Part shown: positions 12,008-27,000 of the stretch, in pieces
Layout: every line of letters starts with the position of its first letter
Numbering within the stretch: position 1 is the first letter of the stretch
DNA from: Cryptomeria japonica
Lineage: Eukaryota > Streptophyta > Pinopsida > Cupressales > Cupressaceae
Direction: 5' to 3'
DNA: 64,000 nucleotides
NCBI RefSeq assembly: GCF_030272615.1
Contig: NC_081406.1
Location: forward strand, 166,453,521-166,517,520
The notes under the pieces: generated by a model
Databases searched by the model: none
What the model saw: only the letters and a program-made list of their open reading frames with translations
Told to the model about the DNA's origin: nothing
Made by a program: the position numbers and the translations under genes

Positions 12008-15000
12008 CTGCAAAGATAAAGCTTAACCACAAGCACATAAAAGATTATGTTTATATTTATGTTACTTAAAACATTTTAACTTCAAATTTTTTTGTATAAT
12101 TTTGATGATGTATAAGAGATATATTAAATTTGTATTAACACGCTTACTTACATTGTTGTTAGTTTTGTTAAATTTTGCATAAATGACAAATTTGATCCAC
12201 CTCCAATCAAATAAGATATCCTCCTGCGTATAAATGTAATCATATAAGAATAATTAATATCAATTATATTAAGTACATATATTTAAATAATTGTAACACT
12301 TAGAAAAATAATTAAATATATTGGAAATTTCAACTTTAAGACACATTACTAAAATTAAAGTTAGGAACAATGCTTTGAATTACTGTATTTTCAAGCACAT
12401 AATGTAAAATGATATGAGGAAATGAAATGGGATGATATAGAAAATAATACTTACAAGTCTTCTAGTTGAATCAAATTTGAAAAGGTTGAAGGAATTGGAC
12501 CTTCTAAAGAAGTAGCTTCAAGTCTCCTATAATGAATAGTGACATTTAACTTCTCTTTATTTATATATTTATAAATTTGTATATAAAAGGTGCCATGGAT
12601 TCTCAAAAAAATAAAAATAAACTATTTTTCAACACATAGGATAAAGATTCTCACAAAATTGTAAGGTTTCTCCAATTGCCAATAAAATCTGGTATTTTAC
12701 CACTAAAATTGTTACTACTTGCTACACTGCAAAACAAGAAAAAACAAATTAACTGACATTATTCATTTCATGTTATTTTTTAAACTTTAAATTATAAAAT
12801 TTAAATATAAAGCATTGAATTAAAATCATACAAACTTACAAATGTTCCAATCCATGAAAGTGTCCATATATTTGAGGCATCTTCCCATGTAATTGATTAC
12901 TTTCAATATACCTATGAATATTAAAAAAAAAGAAAAAGATTGTACCATTTTATTGAATAACTATAAAAGAATAATTATGTATACATACACCTCAATTTTA
13001 AAAAAAAACAATAATCATAATAAACCCAACAAAAACATAAATATTTATTTCCTTGGTAATAAAATGGACATATCCCATTTATTCCACAAAAAATTGATGC
13101 TATATTTTTAGCGTGAATCCCTTGTTTATACAACTAAAAGGATATAAGTTGGGTTGTTGCAATCGATCTTATTCTATTCAATGCCTTCGTAATCACACTT
13201 AGCTTATATATAAAATTTAAATAGTCACTACTTTGATAACGAACCATAAATATATTAAAAATATATAAGACTAAAAAACTTATTTGTCACTTGGAGAAAT
13301 TCATTTTCATCTATTAATAACTCTAATTGTTTGGATTACCGTTTTTTTTTCTCCCTATTGTACAAGTTTCCAATCAAGTCACTACGATTCATATCTTTAT
13401 CAAAAATTTCATGTCATGGATTCTCTACTAATTTACCTTCAACCACATGTGAATACTATATCATCATCGATATTCCATTAGAATTTTTCTGACAAATTAT
13501 TTCTTTGAACAAATTATCAAAAGTTTAGCTGATTTGGGTGCTTTTTGAAAATTAGAAATAAACGAGTGGAATATTTTTTCAAAAATTATAAATGAATAGT
13601 TTAATTTGATAAAATATATGTAGATGTAAAAAATTGTTGGTGGAGGTTGTTTGAGTCACTAATGTATTCAATCCTCTAGGATCACTTGCAAAACCAAAAG
13701 ATGTCTTCTACAAGAGAGTAACAAGAGAAAATAACATTTGTGTTGTCAGCATAAATTGCCTATTGTTATGTTTGATAATATTTGTTATCCGACAAGGTAT
13801 TAATTAATTGTATTGAGTGGGTTGTCAGTCTCGGGTGGTTATGTGTCGGTTGGTTGACGGTTGTGTACCTCTCGGCAACCGCCGGGTCCTTTAATTATGC
13901 CGTGTATTGTCAAGGAAGGGAGATGGTATTGTCGGATCTAGTGTAATCCTTGGCCGACCATCTTTGGTCTCTTCTCTGTAATAATTGAATGTGCGAATAA
14001 AGATATATTTTCTGCCGTGTCTGGTATGCATTGTCATGTACATTATTATTTCCTGTACTTAATTTACCAGTTGTACCAGCAAACAATTTGATTATAGCCA
14101 CAATGGATTAGATTGGATAACATTAGACTTACAAAATGCACATATGATGTCTTCCTTATATAGGTAAGGTTGAGAGATAAAATTAGATAAGATTTGGACA
14201 AGTGTTTTAACCATATAAAATGAAACAAATAATAAAACAAATATTAAATGACACTGGACACAAAAAGTAAATGCCAAGATCAGATAAGGTCACATGACAC
14301 CTAAGATTTATAGAAAGATTCCTAGGACCTAAGTTAATGTAACACGTGAATAGGTACTACTAGTGAACTAGTTCAGTAAAAATATCTTATTCACATCAAC
14401 ACTCCCCTTTAAGTGCAACTTACGGAGAAGGAGACAAATACAAAGGATGCATGAATGATGATGATTATGGGTCCAAACTACTAGGTCGTGTTTGGCGCCT
14501 ATTTACAATGCAACCTCACACAAACAAAGAAAAGGAGAAAACCTAGTGGGAGAGACTCCTCTCCAAAAGAGAACAAAGACAGAAATGAAAGAAGGAAAAA
14601 GGACTCAATATAATCCCCCAAAGTCCACTTCCATTACTATTCAATATACAACCAATAGATCCTCCATAGGACGGAAAGAGAAAGACTATGTAACCCTCCC
14701 ATAATGTGTAATGTCCTATAGAAATCCACTAAATGTTTCAAAACAAAATATTATCCAATGCCTACAAACAATATTTCTCCCTTTGGGAAGAAGATAGACC
14801 AAGTACTAATGCAAAAATGCTTCCGATTTTGGATGGGAATCAATACAAAGAAGAAACCAAATGTATGTTGATTATGTCTCTAAAACCTTCTCATATGTCG
14901 TCAAGTCATTGGTAGAGGATGATGTAAACACAATCAAATCAAGTACATGCCCAGTAAAGAGAGAATGTGATAAACCCTCAAATGTGTCCTCCAAATCTGA

Positions 15001-18000
15001 AATGTGAGACTCCACAAATAAGTCTAAGATACTTATCAAGAAATCATCTCACAAAATGAATATGAAAGAATCTAACTTACCAACTGCAAAGAATCGCTGG
15101 AAGCTCTCGATGAAGCATTTCTAGAATTTGGCAAAGTAACATAAGATGAATGTGTAATCTCAATCGAAGAAGTACAAATAGCGAGAGAGGTCTCTTGATC
15201 ATAAGCTCAAGTTTTACATCATATTCAAGCTCATCCAATGTATTATTATTAAAGGGTGTATTATCATCATCATCAAGTGGAATGAGGCAATCTGATGCAT
15301 GATTAGCTAGAAGTGGAGGTTTATGTGGATCTCCATAGATCTCCCAAATCTTCGTCCAAACTATGTGTGGGCACCTAATTGCTAGCATATGATAGTAGGT
15401 CTCCCAAAAGGTGCTTGCACTAACATTTGAACCAATCAATCCTAAAATGTGATCATTTTTATTACCCCATACAAATTTCTTCCATTTTGTCTTTGGCTCA
15501 AGGACAAGTCCATAAAGATGAGGAAGAAGATTGAGCTACATGCAATGTGTTGGGATGCCTTTTTTCCAAGACTTATAATTGTCCATAGTTTGAATGATTA
15601 CAAAAGGATGAGATGTATAGTCCATGATCAAAATAATGATACACTCATCAAATGAGAAAATCAAATATCATTACTTATTATGTGGTTGAAATGAAATGAT
15701 TATATCAAAACAATACCTTCTCACATGCCAAAATGTCCACGTAATCCTCCAGAATGCAAATATGACAAAATCTAAAGAGAATACACCTAAGGCTGAATCG
15801 AACAAAAGTGTATTGATGGCTTGATAAAGCTCCTCAATACCTTTCCAGCATAGAAAGAATTGCAAAAATCAGATATCATGGTAAAATTTAATGGGCTTGG
15901 GAGCCAAAAATGAAGATCTAACTTCAAACAACAATTAGTTGCGCTTGTAGAAAGAAAACTAGCAAAAATAGCTCGTATCACCATGAAATGTTCAAAATCA
16001 TATGTTCATCTTTATCTCATTTGAAAAAATTTAACTTTTGAATCAAATGTCATGAACTTTTTCAAAAAGGTTGATTTTTTCTTGTAGTGATGACCCTCTA
16101 GGCAATTGTTTTTGTCGCAAATTAAGTTTGTCCAAAATAAACAAATTTTATATGAAAATAGGGGTTTTTGGGCATTTTGAATGCAATGCAAGTATCCATT
16201 TGGACTAAAATTGCTCCAATAAGAACTTTTTCACCATGTCTAACCTTCAAACCCTAATTTGCAAGTGTATTATTTAGTGTCTGAACTGAGTGAAATAAAA
16301 GCCAGATCAACTTTCTTGGACAATCCAAACTTAATTGCGAGCTTAGATTTAAACCAACATTTGAAAATGAGTCTAGAACACAAAGCCAAAAAAATACCCA
16401 ATGATGAGGTCTAATTCACACCAAAGTGCACCCAAGAAAAGGTCAAACTTGATTATCTCGTAGATATGAGAAGGAGCTCGTAGATCTCAAGCTCTGATGC
16501 CACGTTACAGTCACCAATGGACTCAATCCTCAAGGATCACGTATAAAACCAAAAAAATACCTTCCACAAGAGATCAATAAGAGCAAAATAATGCTTGATT
16601 ATGAGCACAATGTATTCAATTGAATGATATTGGACTTACAAAATGTACATATGATATATTTTTTATATAGGCAAGGTTGAGAAAACTCTTAAGATTAATT
16701 CCTAAAAACTAATATATACATGTAATGAAAATTTAGAAAACCATACTCAAAGGCTTGTGATAAAATCAAATAAATAATGATAATGTTAGTATAATATTTT
16801 TAAGTTTCGAACTTAACTGATGCATATCATAATTTGATAGGACAGGGCTTTACTCTACACGCTCTAGAGACTACCATTCTCTTGTGGCTGCCTGTGGTTA
16901 TTCCTCCCTCGAGAATGGATTCTTGCCTTGGTTATTGTATTTGATTTCTTTTGTCAAGTGTTCTCCCACCTTGCCGTTGTTTTGGTTGTTTTATGGTTTG
17001 TACGATCTTTGCTTGGCATTTTTAAGTTGTTGATTGATTACCCTATGTAAGTATTAGTCTTGGTGATAGATTGCTTGCATAGATGTGTTGAACATTTGTG
17101 TGAGTACGAGTGGACAATAGCCCTCCGATTGATGAAGGCGAAAAAACCATCATTAATGAAGACCAAAAAACCTTCAAGGAAGCTCTACAAGTGGAAGAAC
17201 CTGAAGCTCAGAATAATCTGAACCTCATTGGTGGGAAGATTAGAGAATAATCTGAGCTCTTCCCCCGTGGAGATCTCAAGTTTAGGGTCTGAAAAGATGA
17301 CTAAGGGCCCTCTAACAAAGTTGAGGAAGTAGCAATGAAGGATATATCTGTGGAAGTTGAAATGAATAAGGAATTAACGGCTAATAAGGAGCCAGTAACC
17401 CTAGCAGTTCCTACCCATAAGAAGAATGCTCGAGAGTTAGTAGTTGATAAACTGAAAGAGAAAATCAAAGAAAGACATATGACTTAAAGCTTATTCCCAA
17501 ACTTCCCAGACACTACAAATACTGTTGATTTTAAAGCGATAGCATTTAATTATAACATAGAAGACTTTCCTAACTACCTCCCTCATAAGACGAATGCTCA
17601 GCAAACTTCTCTTGACAACCTAAAAAATCTAAATAAAGAAGAACAAAACACTAATAACTTACTCTCAGACCTGACAAATACCACAAATTTATTTGACTCA
17701 GAGGGGATCCCATTTTGACTCTGATCTAAATAATAAAGTGGTTGTTATCAACTATTTTAATCCTATCTTTCAGGACTTTAAAAATGATGATAGCAAAGAG
17801 GACAAAGGAGGTGGCAAAGAGGAGGTTAAAAGGAAAAGGAAAAGGAAAACTATTAGTAGAACCAGTAGCTCTCAAAAGCTTGGAAAAAAGGGAAAGGGAA
17901 ATGGTCTCCCCGATTTCTTTGACAGGCTGTATAAAAATGGTCAAATAAACCCATCCTCTTAGGTTATTTATGATGAATTACATCAGCTGGAACATTAGGG

Positions 18001-21000
18001 GATTTGAGTCTCCAGATAGAAAGTATATTCTAAGATCTCTTTGTAATCAGATAGAAAATATTGATTTATTGTTAATGCAAGAAGTAAAAGATGTTGTCTT
18101 TCATTAAAACAACAATACGAAATTTGTTTGGAAAGATTTTTTATCATTTCGTACTAATCATGAAAGAAGCAAAGGAGGCGTTGCTATCCTTCTCAATAAC
18201 AATTGAAGTTTATCAAGAAGTCGTGGTGCTCCCCCTGCAACAGATGCTAGTGGCATGAACTTGAAAAGAATGATGCTATATTTGGAATTTGTTCTATGCA
18301 TGCATCAAATGATTACAAAGAGAGATAAAATTTTGGCAATGGATGGCCTCTTCTCTCCCTAAGGTTTCGGTGATCATTGCGGGGGATTTTAATATGACTA
18401 ATAATAGAGGACAAACTTAGAGGAAACTCCAAGAATTGGAGGGGAAATGAGCAGTTTATCTGGGATAGAATGAAAAAGTTGTTGAGATTATTTAATCCAA
18501 AATGATAGTAAAAGTATTTGGTTTACATGGTGTCCAAAAAAGGGTATATGGTAGACAAGATTGATCTGTCCAAAAAAACACAGTTTTCTTTGAAAATGAT
18601 AGCCATTCCAATAGTGTGCGTGTGGAGCCAAAAGCTCTCTCAGATCACTATCCTATAATGGCAAAAATATGTTCAAAGCCATTGGTCATGTAATGAGCAA
18701 CAAAACAGGACACTACAAGATCAATATTGAGCTTTATAAGCAACAAGACTGCCTAGATGGCATTCACACCCTCAGAAACATCACCAAAACCCTATCCCAC
18801 AATGGTAGAGCCATAGATTACTGGAACATACTTATTGAGAATCTACATAAACTATTGAGTACCATTGGTAAAAGATTTTCTATTGATGGTAGGAAGACAA
18901 AATGCTTACTACAAGAAGAATTGATGTGGACTGAACTTGAATTGCAACTTGAGACTAATAATAAAGGATTGATTAATAACCTCAAGATAATCCAACACAA
19001 TTTGAGGAAATTTCAGACAAAGAAAGCCTAAGAAGCTAAAGTCAAGGCTAAAGTAAATTGGATTAAAGAAGGTGGACCAAGTACTTCTTTAATATTTTGA
19101 GGGATACGCACTTTACGGAAGCAATAGGGCCTATTCTCTTTGACGATCAGTGGTGCCATGACAATAATGAAATCAAAAAAGTCTTTCTGAACTTTTATAA
19201 ACTTTTATTCTCTACTGAGGACAATAACACAAATTGCCTCGAAGCCCAATACGTGTAATAAGATTATTCCAAATAAAGATGGCCAACGAAGTGGGTAAAG
19301 ATATATCTAAAGAGGAGATTTCTAATGCCATCCTTTCATTTCAGAATAGTAAATCCCCTAGAGCAGATGGGCTCCAAATTGAATTTTATAAAGCCAACAT
19401 GGAATGGGTGTTATAGCATTTGTATGAAGTTTACAAAGAATCCATTGAAAAGGGTACCTTGGGTGGTGTTGGTATACGTTTTATCATATACCAAACATTA
19501 GAATAAAATATCCAAGGATACTCTATCCTCTCCTGAACAAAATCACTACTTGTGCCAAGATTGCGAGAAAGACCACAAGGCGACTCCAAGGTCTATATGT
19601 GCTAACGAGCGACTTTATGTTGGATAGATCCCTTGGTTATGTATGCTGAAATACAAGGGGGACTTACGCTTGACAAAGATGTCATTCACAGGCTAGGACT
19701 TAGACAAATATGGCAATGAATGTTCTCTTTTTTCTGTTTTTGGATTTTCAGATTTAACTTCCTCGAAAAAGGATAAAGGATAAGGGTTCAAAAGTTCTAT
19801 GCTACTTCTAAGCTATTCTTATGAACTCAAGAGACGGTCAAGACTGGGTGAAACCAATTACGACACTTTGTTTCACCACACTTGGACAACTACACAAAGC
19901 AGGTGCAATCTTCTAGGGTTGTGCTTAAGATTTTCATAATTATGAATAATACCAAAAATTGAACAATATAATCAAAGTAGAAGTTAAGCATCCACATCAA
20001 AAGCTCAAGCTAGCTTTACACATTGTATGAAAATCATCCATCCAAAGAAAGTATGAGCAAAAGTTCCACCAATCTAAACTATCAATCCTTCATTCATCTA
20101 ACAACTTCAAAGAAAATTACTTTATGCAAATCTATTCTATGTGTTGAAGAAATTATGCAACCATGCAACCACTTAATAACAATAAGACTTCAAAGAAATA
20201 CTACAAATGATTTTTTTCTTATTCAAGTAGCTCTACGCAACAATTTCATAAATCTCTCCATAACAAGAAAATGAGAGAATGAGAATTTATATAGAGTTCT
20301 GAAAAATGAATGAATGGTTGAGATCAATCTAAGATCAACGGTCAATATTAAAACAACACAACCCTAATCAGGGTTTCCCAAAATAAAACTAGAAGCTAGT
20401 GCATGCAAGACAAGTGGTGTAGTTAGCCATCTCCTAAGAAGGTGCATCCTTATCCTCATGGGCAACAGTGTGTTCAATGAATCTAGACACAATTGAGTCG
20501 ACCTCTTCCATGGTGACATGTGGCAGAATGTTGATCCTATATTCCCATCCATCCAAATCATCTGCGCAAGCAGAAAAAGCAATCTCCCACTCCATCTCCT
20601 GTTTCTGGAAGGCATCTCGGATAGACAAGAATTCTGACGCCTTAGCCAAATTCTATTTCAGGACTAGTCCTGTGATGGGGAAGAAAATTTCCTGAATTCT
20701 GAGCTTTAGGCTTTCTAACTACATATTATTTTCTCTAATTGTTTCTTTCTCGAGCACATTTGTAGCTACAAGGAAGATCTTATCCTGAATCTCTTTTATC
20801 TACTCTTCGGCCTTAGCACTATCTGCCTTTACCTTCTCCAAAACTTCATTGCGTGCAACTAATGTCCAATGCCATGCATTAAAATCATAGGCAGACCCTT
20901 CTGCAATTATCTCTTTGTTAATTAGTTCCTGTTTATGCATGCCCTTCAATACTCTAAGGCATGGGATAATCCTGTGTTGAATATCCTGGAGACCAATCCA

Positions 21001-24000
21001 TGCTTTCGCCATGCTTGCAATTCTGGAGAGCAGGAAGGAAATTTGTCCATATGTCAATCTCAATTTGTCTGCAAATGTTGTTGCTTCTTCTTTTCCATTT
21101 GCCATCCACTCTTTAGATTCTTTGGCCATAACTACTTCTTCCTCAAAACATTTGACTGTCTCGTGTGAATTTAAAAGTGGAGGAGCTTCTGGGTTGGCTT
21201 GATTGAGTGGCTTAGTCAAGTGCTGAATGTATTCCCTCAAGCGCTCAACTTCTCTTTTGTATTCCCTTTTCTTTCCTACTTCCTTGTCCTCTCTTGCATT
21301 CATGGAAGCAACTAAAATTATTCAAGTCTTCAAATTATTGACTCTTAGTAGTTGGTCCCAAATTAATTGTAGTGATTATAGATTCATGAGAAGCAATATC
21401 TTCTTTTGCCTTATCTACTTTTGGCACAGCGATCTGCACCATGCGATGGCCAGATGGTGGAAAACCTTTTGGCTAACTTCTTTACAGCAACCTGTTCTAA
21501 TTTGGCCAAGAAGTCGGCCATATCATCTTCTTCTTGAACTTCTATTACTTGTATCTTTTCTTTCAATCTTTCCTTCAGCCAATCAGGAACTGTAGGTTGT
21601 TTAACGCCTTCCTCTTCCTAATTATTATCTTCACATAGCATATTCTAGCCTCCTCGAAGAGCAGAAATCATTCCCTCCTAAAATTCATTGCCCAAAATAT
21701 CCATTTCATTATCTGACTCCAATATTTATGTGCCTCTAGGAGACGGGGGCTCTTCGTCTTCTTGATGGACTGACTCTACATTTCCTCCATGCACTGGGGA
21801 AGGAATCTCCATATCTACCAATGACTCATCAATAGCCAATGTATCAATTATGTTCCTTGATGCGGCAAAACGAGATGGTTCTAGCATTTGTTTCTTCTGA
21901 GCAGGTCCTTCATTTCCAATTGTCTTCCCTTTTGTTCTTGAAGAGTTTCCTACTTCTCCTTTCTTTTTAGTACTTTCAGTCAGTTTGGCACTTTGAGATG
22001 CTTCTGCATTTGAAGAACATTCTTCTGCTTCACCCATCAGGTCATAAGTCAAGGTCAAATTTTTCCGTCTTAGCACATGAATTTGTTGATCGACTCACGA
22101 ACGAGAATACTTCACAGCTGGCCGCATCAAAGTAGCCAAGTCTACATGCTCAAGTTCTGATCAGCTGACAGGCAGAAGAGGTTGTACTCTCGTCGAAGCA
22201 TGGCTAAGTGTATTCTACATTATCTTCCAGCTGATCAGGTACGCGGAAAAGTTGAGTTATTCTGATCATGCTTATTGGTAGTCTGGACCATAGTCTCTTC
22301 CTGATGTCAAATTCATTTGCAGCATCAACCCAAAAAACTTCTAAGTCCACTCTATGCCTGTATCTTTCCCCATTTACTGTCCCAATATTACCGTGAGGAT
22401 CATAGTTAGCTCTGGACTGGTAGATGTGAAGGGATACCATTGCATCTCTAGCCTAGCACTTTCAGTCGCCTGTGCCATCAGACAAAACTCCAGCATATTT
22501 CCAATAAAGAATGGGAAGGAGATAGCTGCCTTCTGCCTTATTCTTTCAAAGCCTTGATATGTCTCAAGTTGTCTAAGAACTTCTAATAGGACCATTCTAT
22601 TGGTGGGATAGATTGCAAGTCGTTAAGGACGATTGGCAAAACCTTGAACTCTTATGTATGTGAATTTCGGAAACTGGATAAACCAAGATCCATACTTGTC
22701 AATTAAACTCTTAGCTTTAGGAGATAGACTTTGATGAGTTCTCCCTTGTAGTGTCCTTGTGATATACATCAGGAATGCATCATTTACTCTTTTGAAATGG
22801 TTGTTCTCACTAAGCTACAACTGAGGGTAATAGTCATAAGACTTGAATTCATTTTCAGCATTGCCAACTATGCCTTTGCAAATCAGTCCTAAATATCTAT
22901 AATTTCTGGCCAACAAGTAGATAATGTAAGAGCTCATGTAAAATGACTTTGTCTTTTCTAAATTTGTCAATTGTTACTGAATATGCGGGACCAATTGAAC
23001 ATCTTGACTCCTAAGGTGATTTCATCAATGAAGTAGTACATCCATGTTTCAAATGGCACACCCTGAGGGCTGCCCATTACTCTATTCAGAAGTAGGATAA
23101 TAATATCACCGTATTCTTCTTTGAAATATGGGTGCAACAACTTCTTTGGCACTTTCCCTTGAGATCTTGTCTTTTCCAACCATGACTTGTTGACATTTGC
23201 CGCACAAAGTTCAGATTGGTCATCATAAATCTTTTGGGTATCTTCTTTAGTTTTATATGAGCTTTTATTGTAGCTTGGTATTCCAAACACTTCCCGAATG
23301 GCTAATTCTAAAAGATTAGCTAATACCCTTCCATCAAGTGCAATGATCGCTCTTTCTTGTGCATCATTGTGCATAGCACATTCAACCATCAGCTAAGCAC
23401 AATCTTTGGCCGGTGGAAATCCAGCTGCTTGGATGATGCCATTCCTCATCATCCAGCGAGCAATGGGCGTTGGCAAGTATCCATCATGGCCATACATTCT
23501 CTTTTTGAAGTCTTTGAAATCCACATGCCCAAGATCAGTATCTATGACATTCTTCCACTTGGATTTAATCTTTGATTCCGGCTGCGCTCCCTTACTAGCG
23601 AACTTCATCTTGAACTTTTCTAGAAGGAACTCCTTTATCCTACAAAACACATGAAAATTATCATTATTTCTTGAGAAAATTCGTAGTTTTAATTCTGATT
23701 TTGGACGTTTTAACTCAGAAATTTCACTTTCAGCTGGTAAAAGGCTAAATATCTGTGAAAAATGAGATTGGAAGTGGATGAAATTGGTCAAGTACTTAGT
23801 AAATTCTGAGAAGTAAATGGTTTAGACAGATGAAATCAGTCAAGAATAGGAATCTATTGAGCCTCGGGAGTTTTCTTTAACTGATTCTGATGAAAATTTG
23901 CCTTAAATTCTGAAAATTCTGTCTAAAACTCAAAAAAAGCACTTATTTTCTTCCTACCAACACTTAAAAAAAATTTAATTCTTCAAAATTCCTTCTTGAA

Positions 24001-27000
24001 AATCAATTTTCCACAAAATCTAAGAGACAGAATACTTCTTCTCAATTGCGCTCCAATCTTCCAACCTAATAATGAATTTGAAAGTGCCTGGTTGAAAATA
24101 TATAAAGTTAAGAATTTTAATTTTAGAAGCTCCATGTTTTTTTTTGTTTTTGTCTTTTTTTAATTTGTTTTTGTGTTTTAATGTTTTCAATTTTTCCAAA
24201 ATGGAATTTTTTTTTTCTCTCAAGAATCCATCCTTAGCTTTCAAAAAAGCAAGGAGTCTTCAAGAACTTTCTCTCAAATTCCAAAAATTCTTGGATTTTT
24301 TAAAATCTTTCTAAGCGTTGAAATTATTTTCCTTTCGAAAATAAATCGAAGTGTTGGAAAATAATTTTTAAAATAATTCATGTGTCAAGATTCATTTTCC
24401 AACCGGTTCGTTTGATTGACCCTTGATTTCATGTGTTTCTTTTGTCAAAAAAAAATTTCCTCTAGCTATTTTCCTCTTTTTGCCAAGGCAAGTTGGTCAT
24501 CTTCATGTCTATTCTTCAAATCATGGGCGAGTTCTTCATCTTGTCTTAGGCATCTTCACATATTCCATTTATGCCTAGGCGAACTTGGTTAGTGTCTTGC
24601 CAAGTAGTGTTTGTTTGTGCCATCTATCTTGGAAAATTTTATTTTCTTCTTGAATGGACCTTTAAGTGTGTTTAGCCAAGAGTTTGGACACCTTTCATGC
24701 TTATTAAACATTCTTTACTTAGCCAAGTCGGACTTTGTGGTCTTTAACCCATGTCTTGCTTGCCACTTAGATTTCCTAGGTTTCTTCCTTGTCTTTGCCA
24801 ACTTTATTTTGCTTTTGTACATGGCAGACTCCATAAGAGTTTGGACATCGTTCATGGTTGGGTGGAGTTTGTGTTGCTTGTGCCATGTTTTGTTTTGTGC
24901 TTTATTTGTTTTTAACCTGGTCTTAGGCGAACTTGGTATAGGTTTGGCCATCCAACTTAATTCTAACCTTTTGCTTTTCTTCTTAACATGTCAAAACCCT
25001 TTGCTTTAATTCATGTTTTTCCTTCCTTATGTCTTAGGCTTAATCACTTTCCATATGGAGAAGAGGGCAGACTTTAAGTGCACTTGAACATACTAGCTTG
25101 CACCTTGCTTCCTTATTGAAATTGTTATTCCTCTTATCCCTTAGGCAGACTTCAAGCTTTCTTAGCACATGGCAGACTTCAGCTCTCATAGGTCATATCT
25201 TTTGCATGCTTCTCTATCCTCCCAACCTTGTCTTGCTATGGCGGACTTCAAGAAAGTCTAGCCAAGGCAGACTTTGGTGTGATCGAGTCGTCCTAACATT
25301 TCACCTTGGGCGAACTTTGAGACCCCTTTGCCATTTCTTTCTTGGCAGAATTTGTGCATTGTTTGGATGTGTCCACACCTTGGTTAGGCGGACTTGGAGG
25401 CTCCTTGGATATATGCAAGGGGGAACTTTGCTTTGGTCTAGGCATTCCAATCTTTTGCCATACTTCCCTTGTTTGTGCCATCTTTCCTAGGCAGGGTTTG
25501 CTTGGTCTTTGACATGCTTTCTTTTCATGCTTTGGCAGATTTGATTGCTTCCATGCCATGGCGGACTTTGAGTTGGACAAGACATAGAAAACTTTGAGCA
25601 CCTTTGGACATTAAACCTCATGTGCCTAGCAAACCTTGAAGCTTGCTGGCCTCTTGACTTAGGAGGGTGGAGTTTAAGTCTTGTTGGACATATCCATTTG
25701 CCATGTCAAAACTTCTTGCTTTTTCATTGTGTTAACTATACGTCGGAGTTTGATTAACTTCTATCATGTCTTTCTTAACTGCATGTAGGAGTTTAGGAAT
25801 GTTTGGACAATCAAACCCTTGGCTAAGCAGACTTCATCAAGTTTGTGCCATTTGCTTCATACTTTGGCGGACTTTGCTTGGTCTTTGCCATGTTCATGCT
25901 TCCATCCTTGGCTTGGGCAGAGTTTAAGCTCGATTGGCATGTGCAAGGCGGAGTTGAAGAGCTTTATGCCAAGGCGGACTTGGCACATCATTGGTCATGT
26001 CTTTCATGCCTTGGGCGAGTTTGGCCTTCATGCCATTTTTCCTCTTCCAAACATCTTCATTCAGACTACCATGTCCATATCTGATTTGTTATGCTCATAC
26101 TTGGATCATCTAGAACAAAACCCTAGATTAGGGTTTTCACCTTGCTTTTTACACTTAGCAGGCAAAAATTTTCAATTCTAAGAACATGGGTACTGATCAA
26201 ATGACCTGAGGAACAAAACCATAATTCCACTTTCAAAAAAGCAAAAAAGTAAGCCAAAAAATTTGCTTCCTGGATTGGGCCCAAAGTGCCAAAAACAAAA
26301 CTTTCTAAATTTAGAAGAAAGCAAAAAAGCAAAAATTCCTAAAAAATAGAAAGTTGTCAGAAATGACTCAAAGCAATTGCGATCCTCGTCCTTAAAACCT
26401 TCTAAGCACTTTGACAATGTTCAAACACTATTTTGAGCATGAACTCTCTAATTGGCTCGAGATGACTTCTCAAAAACTCTGACTCAAAAACTCTCAAAGA
26501 AGATGGATTTACGAAATTGCAGAGCTAAGACAAAACCCTAAAAAGCAAACTACTGGGGGTCCCCATCTGTAATGGGGTGATGTGTGAAATAGGTCACAAT
26601 AGGTAGTAAGATCAATAAGGGAATTATAAAGCTACTGCCAAAAGATGGAGATAGGAGTAATATTAAAAAATTGGAGACCAATTACATTGCTTAATGTCTC
26701 CTATAAAATCTTTGCTAAAAAGCTTGTCTGGAGATTAACTGACATTCTACCAATTATAGTTAAAAGAAAATCAAACAAGATTCATAAAGGGAAGATACAA
26801 ATTATAAAATATGTTTAACAGTTGGAAAGGCCTTAGTTGGGCCAAGAGAAGTTTGAACAAGATGTGTGTTTTTTGCTACTCAATTTCAAAAAGGCTTCTG
26901 ATCGAATTGAATGTTCATACATACTGACAATATTAGAAGCAACTGGATTTATAGAATCCTTTTGTAAGATGGTTAAAGTGTTGTACATGGATGCAAATGC

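Larger units (their letters stand above)
19467..26601 (-). mobile_element. Giant solo LTR B (7.14 kb) with coding region in U3
   Basis: On the minus strand it starts TATTGTGACC at 26601 and ends ACCAACA at 19467, inserted in a LINE whose frame is restored when it is removed. The order matches LTR A: hairpin (26561-26577), repeat leader (about 24480-26130), acceptor-like site (23640), broken long ORF (23608-20434), palindromic AACCCTAATCAGGGTT (20360-20376), TATA box (20286-20293) and an 826-bp terminal segment. It is the longest copy and the second with the U3 ORF. Confidence 0.85.

Noticed and set aside
24611-26181. Several open frames of 80-130 codons on both strands
   Set aside because: They arise from the repeat array of LTR B and lack a conserved protein pattern.
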